From Tetranychus cinnabarinus (Eukaryota; Arthropoda; Arachnida; Trombidiformes; Tetranychidae), in assembly GCA_022266195.1 (NCBI GenBank), contig WHVY01000008.1, positions 682,001-746,000 on the forward strand: DNA of 64,000 bases. The letters run 5' to 3'. Below the pieces are notes generated by a model, which was not told the origin of the DNA, did not search any database, and saw only the letters and a list, made by a program, of their open reading frames with translations. Both the position numbers and the translations under genes were made by a program. Every line of letters begins with the position of its first letter. Position 1 is the first letter of the stretch. Shown here piece after piece: positions 46,469 to 57,701 of the stretch.

Positions 46469-48229
46469 ATATTTGATCAACAAATTTTCTGACCTAAAAA
46501 GACTTACTTTTCAGAGAGGTAATATATAAGGAAATTATGAAAGATATTCAAAAATAAAATTTTTAACTAAGAGACACTCTTGTATCATGTGAATAATTCA
46601 ATATTGAATGTCAATTTTACTGTTTAGAGTATCATTTGTAGGTCGGGTTCGTATCTAAAATTTGAATATCTTCATATTCAAAACATACTTAGGTTTATGA
46701 CTTATCCACTCATATTATGTGCACTGGATCGACTGAGCAAAGGCATTTCACAGCAGATGATTTCCGTATAATAGGTTTAATTCGAGTAACATCTATCACT
46801 ATATCTGATCGTTAAAAGTATAACAGAAAGTAGAACGAACTTATTTTTATTATTATTATTCCGTTACATGTACATCGATTGTTACTAAAAAGAAACAATT
46901 GATATCATTTATTTCGATTTCGAATATTATGGGCGATTATTGCGAACAAAAAAGGTCAGAAGGTCGCCTTGCTACTGACGATGAGATACTGACCTTTTTA
47001 TTTCGTAATAATTGCTGCAAAATTCGAAATCGAAGTCCTTTTTTAATAAGCCATTTTTAAAAAGCTTGAAAACCCGTTTTTTCAAGCAAGTTTCCATGAA
47101 ATTTAGCCCCGATGATGGCCTGAACCTTTCAAGTGACCTGTGCTGGGTTATATTAAGCGAATTACATCTTTTTCAATAAATTTGAGGCCAAATTTTGGCA
47201 TTTTTCGATTCTTCGAAACCCTAGTATGAAGTTGAAAAATATATGGTTTTTGACTTGAGGCACAATCTGATTTTGACGCGTTTGTCCATTTAAGGCCATA
47301 ACTTGACACTTTCTGATCAAAATTAATTTATTTTTGCACCAAATGTGCTAGAAAAGTGAACCTTTATTTAAATGGTGCCTGTAAGTCTAGTCTAACTGAC
47401 GCAATTCAATTCTGAAAAATTATTCTCAAACTTTACCGGTCATACCTTATTTACCATTATTTCACCAATTTGATTCTTTCCTAATTAATAATTACATTTA
47501 ATTTAGTAAATTTCATTTGGGTCATGATTTTTGGGCGTTAAATGTTAGAGCAAGTTAGAGAGCTGAAGGTCGGTCGATAAAAATTGTTGGTTAACAAATG
47601 GATGAAATAATTTTTCCAATTTCTCATCAGCATCAATATTATGAGAGTGGCATCATTTAGGTTCATCATTATTTGGCCAAACATTAGATTAGATTACGGT
47701 CAATGCATCGAAATATTAAATCATTCAAGATCCTACAGAAAAATTTGTAGCATTATTTTACTTGTGTTTCCGGATTTGGGATTTGATAAAGATAAAGATA
47801 GCAGATTACACAAACACGAATCTTAAGCTTCGAAGGATATTCATTATTAAATGAATTAGCTCAGATTTTATTCAATATTCAGTCATATCATAGCTAATAA
47901 TGCAGTCTAACGTTTGGTGCAAGAATACGAAATGGCCAAAATCAAGAGAACTGTCAATAAATTAAGAAAAGTATTTCATCCATTATTTGTACCAACAATG
48001 CTTATGGACAACTATTAAGTTTCAGCTCTCTAACCCTTACTATCACAGAATGCGATCGGTTTAAGAATCGAACTGACCTGTTTTAAAGCAAACAGAGAAT
48101 GTTATTCTCAAGAACCTTTTCTAGTTGAATGTTAAAAGCTTGCCTATTTGCTTCGATTTGTACATAAATGTGACAATTGGATTAATTGTGTCTTTTACGT
48201 AGCAACCTATTGTATTCAACCTTTTTTTC
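46469..48229. other. P450-5 3' flank with inserted repeats
   Basis: 1.8 kb without a gene. It includes an inverted-repeat element at 46914-47035, unique DNA at about 47036-47460, and a second copy of the foldback element (about 47530-48050). The right part matches the flank of P450-3. A 61-codon frame at 47641-47826 lies within the foldback copy and is not called. Confidence 0.5.
46914..47035. repeat. Imperfect hairpin element, about 120 bp
   Basis: Ends CGATTTCGAAT and ATTCGAAATCG form an inverted pair; inner AAAAAGGTCAG / CTGACCTTTTT continues the stem, with mismatches between. Short and non-coding; it may be a small MITE. Confidence 0.6.
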
Positions 48230-48530
48230 TTGCCAATGATTTTGCTAAAAGACTTTTATTTTCGTTTATATTCAATTAGATTCATTCAATTGATTCGAAA
48301 TACGTCTGTTTGGTGGAATGTCCTTTTCAATGAGATTTTTCTTTGCAAAATAACTGATTGTTCATCTGCTTCTATTCCAAAATGATTACAGAATTCATTT
48401 ATTATAATAGTTCATCTTCATCTTCAAAAGTCAATAGTTTCTTCAGTCCGCTTTTTCGGTATTTCAAAGATTCGCAGCTTCAACTCGAAGCCGAAAGCTT
48501 TACTTATTATTTGAATAAACACCTTGTTCA
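48230..48530 (-). pseudogene. SAC3 3'-end remnant
   Basis: Nearly identical to the remnant at 41095-41400 (same TTATAATAG insertion, a few substitutions). The shared lesion shows that the two stretches descend from one already decayed copy and were duplicated together with the neighbouring P450s. Confidence 0.78.
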
Positions 48531-48939
48531 TTGTATATCAAGCGTCGTGTATATTCACAGATAATCACTGATTCAAAATATCGCAAAAGACTGATCGTTA
48601 TTTGAAGAAATTGAGGAAAAAAAAGTCAAACAAAAGTAATTAGAGACAAATGATTCGAGAATATTAAGAAACTTATTGTACATAACTGATGATCTTCTTA
48701 TCATCTAACATCATCGTTATGATACTCAAGGACCATAAGCTAACCACAATAACGATCAGTAATTGATGTGCATCATTATTTGAACCATTAATTCATAATG
48801 TTGAAGGAAACAGTTTCAGTTTAATTCTCAACCATTGTAACAGTTTATAATCTCATGTGTTTTGTGATTATAAACATCAGTTCATTTCTAATTGCGAATG
48901 AAGCCATAGATTATAGTCACTTTGTTGCCAGAATTTACA

Positions 48940-50750
48940 ATGGATTTTAGTGGATTGATGAGTGTTGAATCATTGAAATTGGCTTCACTTCCGATTGTTT
49001 CATATTTTATTTATGTTCATCTATTAAAACCTGCTTTACATTTTGTTCATAGAGTCATTCATTATCATGAATTTCCCTGTTATCCGAGAAACTTTCTATT
49101 CGGTCATTCGCTTTTGTTTTGGACAAATTTTCCATTCGCATACAACCTCGAAAGTTTTCAAAGTAAGGTTTCAATATTATGAACAAATTCTCGTCAGAAT
49201 TAAAATTAATTATTTGATGTATTTTATGCTATTTAGGAGCGCTCCATGAAGCAACTAATAAAATAGCTGCTCATTATCAAGACCAACCTTTAACAGTTTG
49301 CTGGTTTTTCTTAAACCCGACCGTACTGACTGTGAGTCATGAAGCAGTGGAGGTAAAGTAAAAAACAATTGTTAAATTGATTTCGCATCACTTTATTTGC
49401 AAAAATCAACTTGAACTCTTCTTTCGCTTATATTTCTAGGTTATAATGAATAAGAAAAATTTGAAAAAACAATTTTTTTACAAATTCATGGGACTAGGGA
49501 ATGGACTGGTAGCGTCAGAACCTGCCCTTTGGAAGGTTCGAAGGAAAATGATTGAACCTTTTTTCTCGACCAAAAAGATTAAAGGTTATGCTGAACACAT
49601 GGATCAAGAGGTTAAATCATTTACTCAACAATTGTATGGGGAAACGGGTAAACCTGTTGACTTGGAGGATCAAATACATAGCAGTACTTTAAATATTATT
49701 TTAAAGTCTGCTTTAAGTATTCCTTTGGATGATTCAATTGATGATAAAAATTCATTGACAGAGCTAGTCAATAAAGTGGAACCCAATTTGGTGAAAAGAT
49801 CACTAAATCCGCTTTACCATATTGATTGGGTTGCCAAGCTTACGAAGTTTGGTCGATATTATTTTGAAACCCTTGATTCAGTCGAGAAAATACTCAGAAA
49901 GATGTTAATTCGCAGAAAGCAACTGATAAGTTCATCATCACATGACTCAGAGAATCATGATTTCGTTCTTTTACTTGAAGGTAAAGTGGATGAACGCGGA
50001 TTTTTTGATGAATTGATAACTATGTTCGGAGCTGGGCATGAGACAACGGCAGTGGGCTTACGTTGGATTTTATTCAATCTCGGTAAGATTCCATTCTTTC
50101 TACCAGCCTTTGAATCTTTGACCTATTGTTGATTTAAAACCAATAATCATAATAACCACTGCAACAATTGAATGCTTATATCTGACTATTTCTTAATCAA
50201 ATTATGTCTTTCAGGCCACCATCCCGATGTGCAAGAACGACTTTATCAAGAGATTATTCAATTTTTCCCTGACGATACACCAGTTGATGATATGGATAAA
50301 ATAAACCAATGCGATTATCTTGATCAATGTATAAAAGAATCACTTCGCCTGAATCCTCCGATTCATGGGTTTTCAAGAGACCTTGAAGAAGATATCATGG
50401 TGAAGGATAAAAAACTTCTTAAAGGTACAATAGTTCTAGTTTCATGTTCAATAATCCATCGTAACCCAAATGTTTATCCAGATCCAGAAAAGTACGACCC
50501 TGATAGATGGACCCCTGAAAATGCGTCCAAAATACCTAAAGCAGCTTTCATACCTTTTGGATATGGACCACGATCTTGCATTGGGTACCGATATGCAATG
50601 TTAGAACTCAAGATTTATACAATTCAAATCATTCGTAAATTCAGTTTGAGATCAACTCGGAAACATGAAAGTATTCCTTCCAAGTTTGAAATCACTTTGA
50701 AGCCATGTTTACCTTTGGAAATAATTGTGACACCAAGAAATAACAATTAA
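48940..50750 (+). CDS. Cytochrome P450, array copy 6 (lineage A)
   Basis: Full-length P450 of 505 residues from exons 48940-49162, 49237-49352, 49440-50082 and 50215-50750. Lineage A marks: LFGHSLLFWTNF in exon 1 and GPRSCIGYRYA in the heme loop. The I-helix reads MFGAGHETT, where others have MIGAGHETT or MIVAGHETT. W144/R148, E369/R372 and Cys449 are present. From 49317 to 49877 it is base-for-base identical to copy 1, including the 87-bp second intron, but the two differ more on both sides. It is the right-most P450 and precedes the intact SAC3 copy 4. Confidence 0.93.
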
Positions 50751-51245
50751 ATATTTGATCAACAAATTTTCTAATCCCTTGTTATAGAGATACATAATGT
50801 ATTATAATAGGGAATTATAAAAAATACTTAAAAATAAATTCATAACGAAGAGAAATTTTTGTATCATGAAAATGATTAATTAGCAGACAGATCGGGTTTG
50901 TGCCAATAAAATGCGATTCTCTACATATTCAAAACATACTTAGGTTTATCACTTATAAAGCGTTAAGGTTAATAACACAAGACTTCCCATTGCTCTCGAG
51001 AGCAATTTTCATATTGATCGATATGAAAATTCGGACGACTGAAGAAAAAGATATTATTAAGATTATCTTATCCACGAAATTGCAGGAGTAAACATTTATA
51101 TTTACATTTATAAATAACAATTGATAAAATTTATTAATAAAGCGAAATCGATATTATTGGTAAATACAAAAATATTGGTATTAAAATAGATATTCGAGGG
51201 AAGACGCTATTCTTGTATTATATTAAATTCAATTTTTTATTGTAT
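50751..51245. other. Convergent spacer between P450-6 and SAC3 copy 4
   Basis: Both flanking genes end here, so it holds two 3' UTRs. AATAAATTC-like poly(A) signal candidates are near 50834. The right part matches 28670-28846. No gene. Confidence 0.5.
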
Positions 51246-52208
51246 TCAAACCTTCTTCTTGCCAATGATTTTGCTAAGTGACTGTGATTTTCGTTTATAT
51301 TCAATTAGTTGATTTGAAATGCGTCTGTTTGGTGGAATGTCCTTTTCAATGAGATTTTTCTTTGAAAAAATAACTGATTTTTCATCTGCTTCTATTCCAA
51401 TATGATTACAGAACTCATTTAGATCATCTTCATCTTCAAAAGCCAATAGTTTCTTCAATTCGCTTTTGCGGTATTCCAAAGATTCGGAGCTTCGGATGAA
51501 AGCTTTACTTATGATTTGGAATGACTTTTTTCTGACTTCATAAAAATAACGATGTAACATACAAGATGTCAAGAAGTCAGCTTTTTGAACCAGTTCAAAA
51601 AAGTCAACATAATTATTAGAATCGATAGCAGAAAGGCATTTCACAGCAAACTGGACAGCAGATGATTTCCGTATAACAGGGTCAAATTGAGTAACAGTCA
51701 TCATTATATCTGATCGAGAAAAGTATAACAAAAAGTAGGCACGAAACTCTGCTTCATTTTCACAATGAATTGATCGACGGCTAAAATCATCATAAAAATG
51801 ATTTAAAGTTATTAAACATTTACCGAGATTTTCAAAATTTAAATGTTCAACAAATCCAGATGAAGTAAATTCACTCATATTATGGGCACTAAAAATGTGA
51901 AAGCGTGTGAAAACCTCCAACATATGGACAGCATCCAGATCATCAAGTTCAAATTGAGTAATTTTACGGCGGATCAATCGAAAAGTGGTCCAGATGAAAT
52001 CATACCATTCACATTTGTCGATTTTTTCATCATCAAATTTATCTATTAAATGGTTTAAAATCCATTCCATAGAAAGAAACAATTGTCTTGGAGTTTCCAG
52101 CTTAAATGTCGAAGGATAACCAATTTTCTCGGCAAAACTTGGTCCTTTAGTTTTCCTCAGTTGCTGACAAATACCGTGAACCATTTTAGCACAAAATATA
52201 GATGACAA
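51246..52208 (-). CDS. SAC3/GANP-domain protein, copy 4 (intact)
   Basis: Single-exon, 320-residue SAC3-domain protein, the same length as copy 1. The N-terminal half differs from copy 1 by very few residues (MSEFT/S; SDIM/V), while the last third shows more change (KYRKGG to EYRKSE, ELNEFCSH to DLNEFCNH, ANEQS to ADEKS, final A to V). The domain blocks EWYDFIWTTFRLIRR, FHIFSAHNMSE and FELVQKADFLTSC are unbroken. Intact copies at both outer borders of the array and damaged ones inside suggest constraint on at least one copy. It may act in TREX-2-like mRNA export or in a SAC3D1-like role; this is inference from the family. Confidence 0.87.
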   Translation of the reverse strand: MSSIFCAKMVHGICQQLRKTKGPSFAEKIGYPSTFKLETPRQLFLSMEWILNHLIDKFDDEKIDKCEWYDFIWTTFRLIRRKITQFELDDLDAVHMLEVFTRFHIFSAHNMSEFTSSGFVEHLNFENLGKCLITLNHFYDDFSRRSIHCENEAEFRAYFLLYFSRSDIMMTVTQFDPVIRKSSAVQFAVKCLSAIDSNNYVDFFELVQKADFLTSCMLHRYFYEVRKKSFQIISKAFIRSSESLEYRKSELKKLLAFEDEDDLNEFCNHIGIEADEKSVIFSKKNLIEKDIPPNRRISNQLIEYKRKSQSLSKIIGKKKV

Positions 52209-53094
52209 TCAATTCAGTCAATACGTCTTTAACTGGCGCAAAAATGTTTTTGGTGCCAAACTAGATGGTCTCAACCATGTTAAAAATTTGATACCATTCT
52301 CGGACAGGAGATAACAAATTTAATGAGCAAATTTTAACCATAATCACAGAGAATACTTTAGAAATCAAATCTCGAACAAAAATAAACAATTAAAGAAAAT
52401 TTTGATATGATTTGTAAGCTAACTCCATCCTTCGACTAATATTGATAAACTTATCAGATGAATGAATGCCCGGGGAATTTGAAATTAGTTTCAATAATAA
52501 TCTTCACTAGCAAAAGAATAAGAGAATAATTCGTATTGATATTTTCCCTGATTTCTAAATTTGTAGATTTCAACGATGATTAAAAGGCATATCTAGACAA
52601 ATCTTCGGCCTTATTGTTGAACCAAATCAATTATTTAGATGAAATTCAATATGAAGTGGTTTTCTTAGGTCACGTCATCAAGATATAATGAACACGTCTA
52701 TGTTTTATTAACCCAAATTGGTGTAAACTCATTGTTTCAAAATCGCGAATCAATGATTTGTGCATAGTTTTGAGGCCGATTAGTATTTTTCATGTTAATC
52801 ACAGCGTGAATTCTTCATAAAGAATCATCATAATTTAATAATTCGTCGATTTCAACATTGTCGTTTCATTCAATTCCAATAAAATGGCCAAAAGCATAAA
52901 CAATAAATTCAAACATTTTTCAGGAGGTAGACAATTAACTAGATCTTGCCAAGCAATGGCAAAGAAAATTTTTCAAAAAAATACCGATTAAAGAATCTCG
53001 TTCACCTCTTTCAGTATCATAAGCCATCAACGATAGCTAATAAATTTAATTATTGACCTATAAATCCAGCATTAAAAATAAATTATATAGATAA
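52209..53094. other. Right border of the array and intergenic DNA
   Basis: Bases 52209-52490 repeat the 5' flank of SAC3-1 (29810-30090); similarity stops near 52495, which marks the right edge of the duplicated block. The rest is unique AT-rich DNA and the likely 3' UTR of the peptidase gene (minus strand). No gene supported. Confidence 0.55.
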
Positions 53095-54371
53095 TTAACT
53101 TTCTTTCTTTTCTTTGCTATTCTTTGACTTTTTACCACCACCATTGGATTTGGTTTCTTTTTTCTCGTTCTCTTCGTCATGATCTTGATAACTAAACATT
53201 GATTTGAGATCACCTTGAATCAGGGCAACAGACAGTGGAGTTAGCACACAAGCAGGTACCAAATAGAGAAGAGCTGGCTGAGCGTGATTGTACACAGTCA
53301 TAACAACGATTGTCAAAATCAAACCAAGAATGTAGGCAATGAAAGCCGTGTAGAAGTAGATTTTACGACCTTTTCTTTTGAGGCTAAGGGGAAAAAGAAT
53401 AAAATCATTAAGAATATTGTACCAACACAATTAAATAACAACTTACCTGACATCATATCTTAAAAGAAGTGCGATGAAAATACCAGGGACAACAATATCA
53501 CCAAGACCCAACATTGCGAAATGCTTTCCGAAGAAACCACTCTCAATGAAATCTTGTGGGAACATAAGTTTGATTGGTGCTTCGAAAGATTGGGCAACAG
53601 TAACCATAACGTCGGTTCCAAATACCCAGAAAACATCATAAAAGAATAGACCAATCAACAAAATACAACCATTGGCAATTTTGTTCAATGAGAGAAGCTC
53701 GATTCCACTGCAAGCAAAAGCAATTCCAAACAGATTGTTTGCAACCCAATGCTAAAAGAGAAAACAAACGATTAATTTTTCGATCCAACTGAATCAGTTA
53801 TTTCAGTACAAACCTTTTTCATGAAATACCAAACACCAATAATACTGGAAACAACGAATGAGAGAATATCAAAAGTGTTGAATTCGAAATCAATCAAATT
53901 GAAAGGTTTCTTGTCAGATTTTTCCTTCTTCGTAAAGTTGAGATGATATTCAACCTTGCTGATTGGACCACTGAAAAGTTTCTCAAACATTGGTTGAAGA
54001 AAGGTGGTCAGGGCAATTACTCCAAGTGAAAAGAAATAAATACTGAGAAGATAATTGACGTATTCTTTGGAGAAAATTTTGATTACCAAATAAAGACCAC
54101 CAAGTGTACCGCTGGCAATAATAGGGAATGTCATGGCATCTCTTCTAGACATAGTATCAGGTCGGACACCGGATTCTTCGTAAGCTTTCTTTTGCTTTTG
54201 ATGATATTTAATTGACCGAAATGAACCATAGAAGATAGGTAAAACAGCCATTACAACCAGTGAAACGTAAGCAACGGTTCTACCTTCATTGGTAGCTTTA
54301 AATTTATTACCACTAGCACCAGCAGTTACCGTTTCATTGGCTTGAAGAATAATGAAATCCATTAGATCCAT
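53095..54371 (-). CDS. Spp: Signal peptide peptidase (presenilin-type aspartyl protease)
   Basis: ER intramembrane protease that cleaves signal peptide remnants (HM13/SPP family). Three exons, 54371-53814, 53751-53447 and 53383-53095, join in frame to give 383 residues, close to the animal size. The catalytic pair is visible as FFYDVFWVFG (Asp225) and LGLGDIVVPG (Asp271), with the QPALLY motif (PAL 324-326) and about nine hydrophobic helices. The N-terminus has ANET (possible N-glycosylation). The tail is Lys-rich and ends KKES, fitting an ER-retrieval dilysine signal. Introns are 62 and 63 bp. The ATG at 54371 is taken; a second in-frame ATG lies three codons later. Confidence 0.95.
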
Positions 54372-55712
54372 TTTAGAAATAAGCTAAACTAGATTAATAA
54401 ATACAAATATATAAATAATAAAACTCTAATATTGGTTGTAAAGGTGGAGATTTTCGGTTACTGCCAACAATTCATTCAGTTCGTAAATTTAAATGAACTT
54501 AAGTTTAGACTGAACAATCAACTGGAAATTAAATTCACTTAACAGCATAACTTTGTCAGTATGCAACGTGCACATAACAACATCGGTTACTAGGGAAGAC
54601 TGGGGAAGATTGATATATTACGAAAGTGTAAAGCAAGAAAGTTGCGCAAAGTCACTCAAACTTCAGTGAATCTTATTTTTTTACTTTGTTTTATCAACAA
54701 AAATTGTTCATTTTTATTCAATGTTTGTGTGTGTTCCATGTAACATGTAGCCTGTTTTTGTTTCTGTGTTACCTTACTACTGAATAGACTGTTAACAATC
54801 AACATGAGATTATTTTTCTACTTTTTGATTGCAGTTTATTGTCATTAATTGCAATAACTGGATCCAAACTAAATTTTCCTCTTTTTTGTCGCTGGTGTGT
54901 GTGTTTTCATCTCTTTATTTCTTTCTTTCTCTCTTTTCATCTCTCTTCTCTTTCTCGGCTTTTTATGAATCAACTTCTCTGTCTGTCTGCCTGTCTGTCT
55001 GTTTATCAGCTTTTCTCCTTTTTTGGGGGTACTTTTGGCCCTCCCGAATCATTTAGTCTTTCCTCTTTGCAATCGCTTTCTTGGGTTGCTTCCTTTGGTT
55101 AAATGTTTGTTATTCATTGTGATTTTTTGTGCTTCGTATCACCTCTATATCCATCAACATCTTTATTCAGTTAATCTCCATCATTACCTAAATCGAATAA
55201 CCATGCTGGTCATCTTTTCTTTGATTACTCATCTGATCGTCTAAGGAATAGAACAATGTTACAAGTTTATCCACTACAAAGTGTACCAAAGCCTTTTTCC
55301 CTGTTTATATTGTTACAACCAATTAAATTATGCTACTTCAAGTGAAGTATTGAGTTTTTTCTTTGTCAAAAAAAGAAATTTTGTTGCAAGAAACATCTTG
55401 TCATCTAAATTATCTTTCACAGTGATCTTTTGATTTATTTTTAACAAGAACACCAAACACCATCTACTTTAACTATCATCTTCAATCCTAATTCAACGAT
55501 TTATTATCTACTTACCAAGTTGCAATGTTCTAGCTTCTGCAATAAACAAAACCTCAAAGAGTAACTCAGATTTACTCATCTTACAATAAAAAAAATACAA
55601 ATCTAACCAAGTCTAATCACAGTAACATAAAAATAGTAAAATATAAAGATTATATTCTGGTCGAAAGTCAAATAAAAGAGAGAAAATCTCTTCAAAAAAA
55701 GGATAAAACATC
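54372..55712. promoter_or_regulatory. Divergent promoter region of Spp and adenylyl cyclase
   Basis: Both neighbours are transcribed outward from this 1.3 kb stretch. It contains a T/C-rich tract (about 54870-54960) and a short CTGT tetranucleotide repeat (54978-55003). The stretch nearest to 55713 is A-rich and likely 5' UTR. The frames of 73-87 codons at 54829-55244 are pyrimidine-run artefacts. No promoter motif is asserted. Confidence 0.5.
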
Positions 55713-57701
55713 ATGGATCATTCAGTGAAAGCAATGACAAATAATCACCGTAAAGTTGCCTTTTCTCGATTGTTAAATCGTGATCGATTTGAAAACTCTG
55801 AACTGGAATCCTTGTATCAGAGATACATTTTCAAGCTCAATCAATCATCCATTCTAAGTGTTTTACTTCTCTTCTCTCTGTTAACCTTAATCCTATCCAT
55901 TCTTGAATTTTACTTCTACGAAAAAATAACCGTCATTGGTTTCTTTTGTGCACTCCAATGTATCACCTTTGTTGGTTTATTTATCTTAAGTTACACCAAA
56001 CCAATGGAAGATGATCATCTCATCGGTGTTTGTTATACTATTATCACCGCCTGTATATTCTTTTGTCTTCTCTATGCACCTATTGATATAAAATTAAGAC
56101 ATCCTTGGCTTGGTAATTCTTGGTGGGATCGTAATCACAATGCATCTGAAGGTGTATGGCAAATAGTTTTGGTTATATTCATTGTTTACACATTGTTACC
56201 AGTTAGAACCCGCTATGCTGTTTTAATTGGAGTTTTGTTGCCTTCTTCTCACCTGGTCATCTCAATATTGATGGCAAACGCATTTTTGGAATACAAAGTC
56301 CAAGCTTTATGGGCTAACGGTTTAATATTTGCATGTATCAACATGGCAGGATTGTTTGTTAATCATTTAATGGAACATGCTGGGCGAAAAGCTTTCCTCA
56401 ATACCAGAAATTGTATAAGTGCTCGTCTTGAAATGGAGGATGAAAATGAAAAACTTGAAAGACTTTTACTCTCTGTGTTGCCTCAACATGTAGCAATGGA
56501 AATGAAAGCTGATATTTTGGCACCCAAAGAGTTGGGTCAATTTCACAAAATTTACATTCAAAAGCACGAAAATGTCAGCATTTTATTTGCCGATATTGTT
56601 GGTTTCACAGTTTTAGCTTCTCATTGCAACGCTTCAGATCTAGTTCGTTTATTGAATGAACTTTTTGGTCGATTCGATCAACTGGCCAACGACAACCATT
56701 GTTTGCGCATCAAAATACTCGGAGATTGTTATTATTGTGTCTCCGGTTTACCAGAACCAAGATCTGACCATGCCCATTGTGCCGTTGAAATGGGCCTTGA
56801 CATGATTGATGCCATTGCTTCTGTGGTTGAAGCAACCGATGTCCAATTAAACATGAGAGTTGGTATCCATACTGGTCGAGTGTTGTGTGGTGTTATTGGT
56901 TTACGAAAATGGCAGTATGATGTTTGGTCAAACGATGTAACTTTGGCCAACGCCATGGAAGCAGCCGGTGAACCGGGTAGAGTTCATGTAACCCAAGCAA
57001 CCTACGATTGCCTGCACAATGAATATGAAGTTGAACCCGCTGCCGGAGCAGACAGAAATCCAACTTTACGCAAGCACAATGTTGTTACCTATTTCATTAT
57101 TCCTCCCCAACAACGACGTAAACCATTGCTTTTCAACACCCTTCAAGTTCGCCATCTTGCTGGAACAGCAGGCCGCCGGAAATTGTCTTTCAAAAATGTC
57201 TCCAGTGTGCTTGTTCAATTACTTCATTCAATCAAATTTAATGTTGACGTTCCTTTCTCAAATATGGCAATGGTATCGACAGGAAATATGCAAAATGAAT
57301 CTTCACTAGATGATCAATTATCCCACAAGAAGGTAAAAATTAGTCTGCCTTTGTAATTTTTTTATTCTTGCCCAGTTTCAATTAATAATCAATTATTTCT
57401 TCTTCTCTTCTCAAAAACAGAAAATGGCTGATAAACTGAGAAAACCATTCAAAAAGCGTCACTCAGCAACTCACCATCAAGCAACAAATCGGGTGAACAA
57501 ATATCTATCTCAAGCCATTGAAGCTCGCAGTGTAGACCGAGAAAAATCAACTAATGTAAACTGGTTTACATTATGTTTCAAAGATCGGATAAAGGAGAGG
57601 CAATACCATGAAAATAAAGATCATGGCTTTGGCATGTCATTATCTTGTGCATTAGCCATACTTATTATGTTGACCGCTGTTCAAATTGTCATCCTTCCTA
57701 G
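55713..57701 (+). CDS. rut: Adenylyl cyclase, AC1/Rutabaga type, first part (continues beyond window)
   Basis: Plasma-membrane enzyme making cAMP from ATP. Coding exons 55713-57332 and 57421-57701 give 633 residues and end in phase 2, so the gene continues. Residues about 46-225 hold the first membrane cassette (six helices). A linker helix (ENEKLERLLLSVLP) is followed by the C1 catalytic domain (about 285-470) with metal aspartates in FADIVGFT (Asp294) and LGDCYYC (Asp338), plus HTGRVLCGVIGLRKWQYDVW. The RRKLSFKNVSSVLVQLLHS stretch aligns with the calmodulin-binding helix of AC1/Rutabaga, which supports that type and suggests Ca2+/calmodulin control. Exon 2 ends in helix 7 (MSLSCALAILIMLTAVQIVI). 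The C2 domain is not in the window. Confidence 0.93.

Noticed and set aside
54829..55244. Overlapping Ser/Phe/Leu-rich frames upstream of the cyclase
   Set aside because: They arise from pyrimidine runs and a CTGT repeat; three overlapping frames show the same low complexity.
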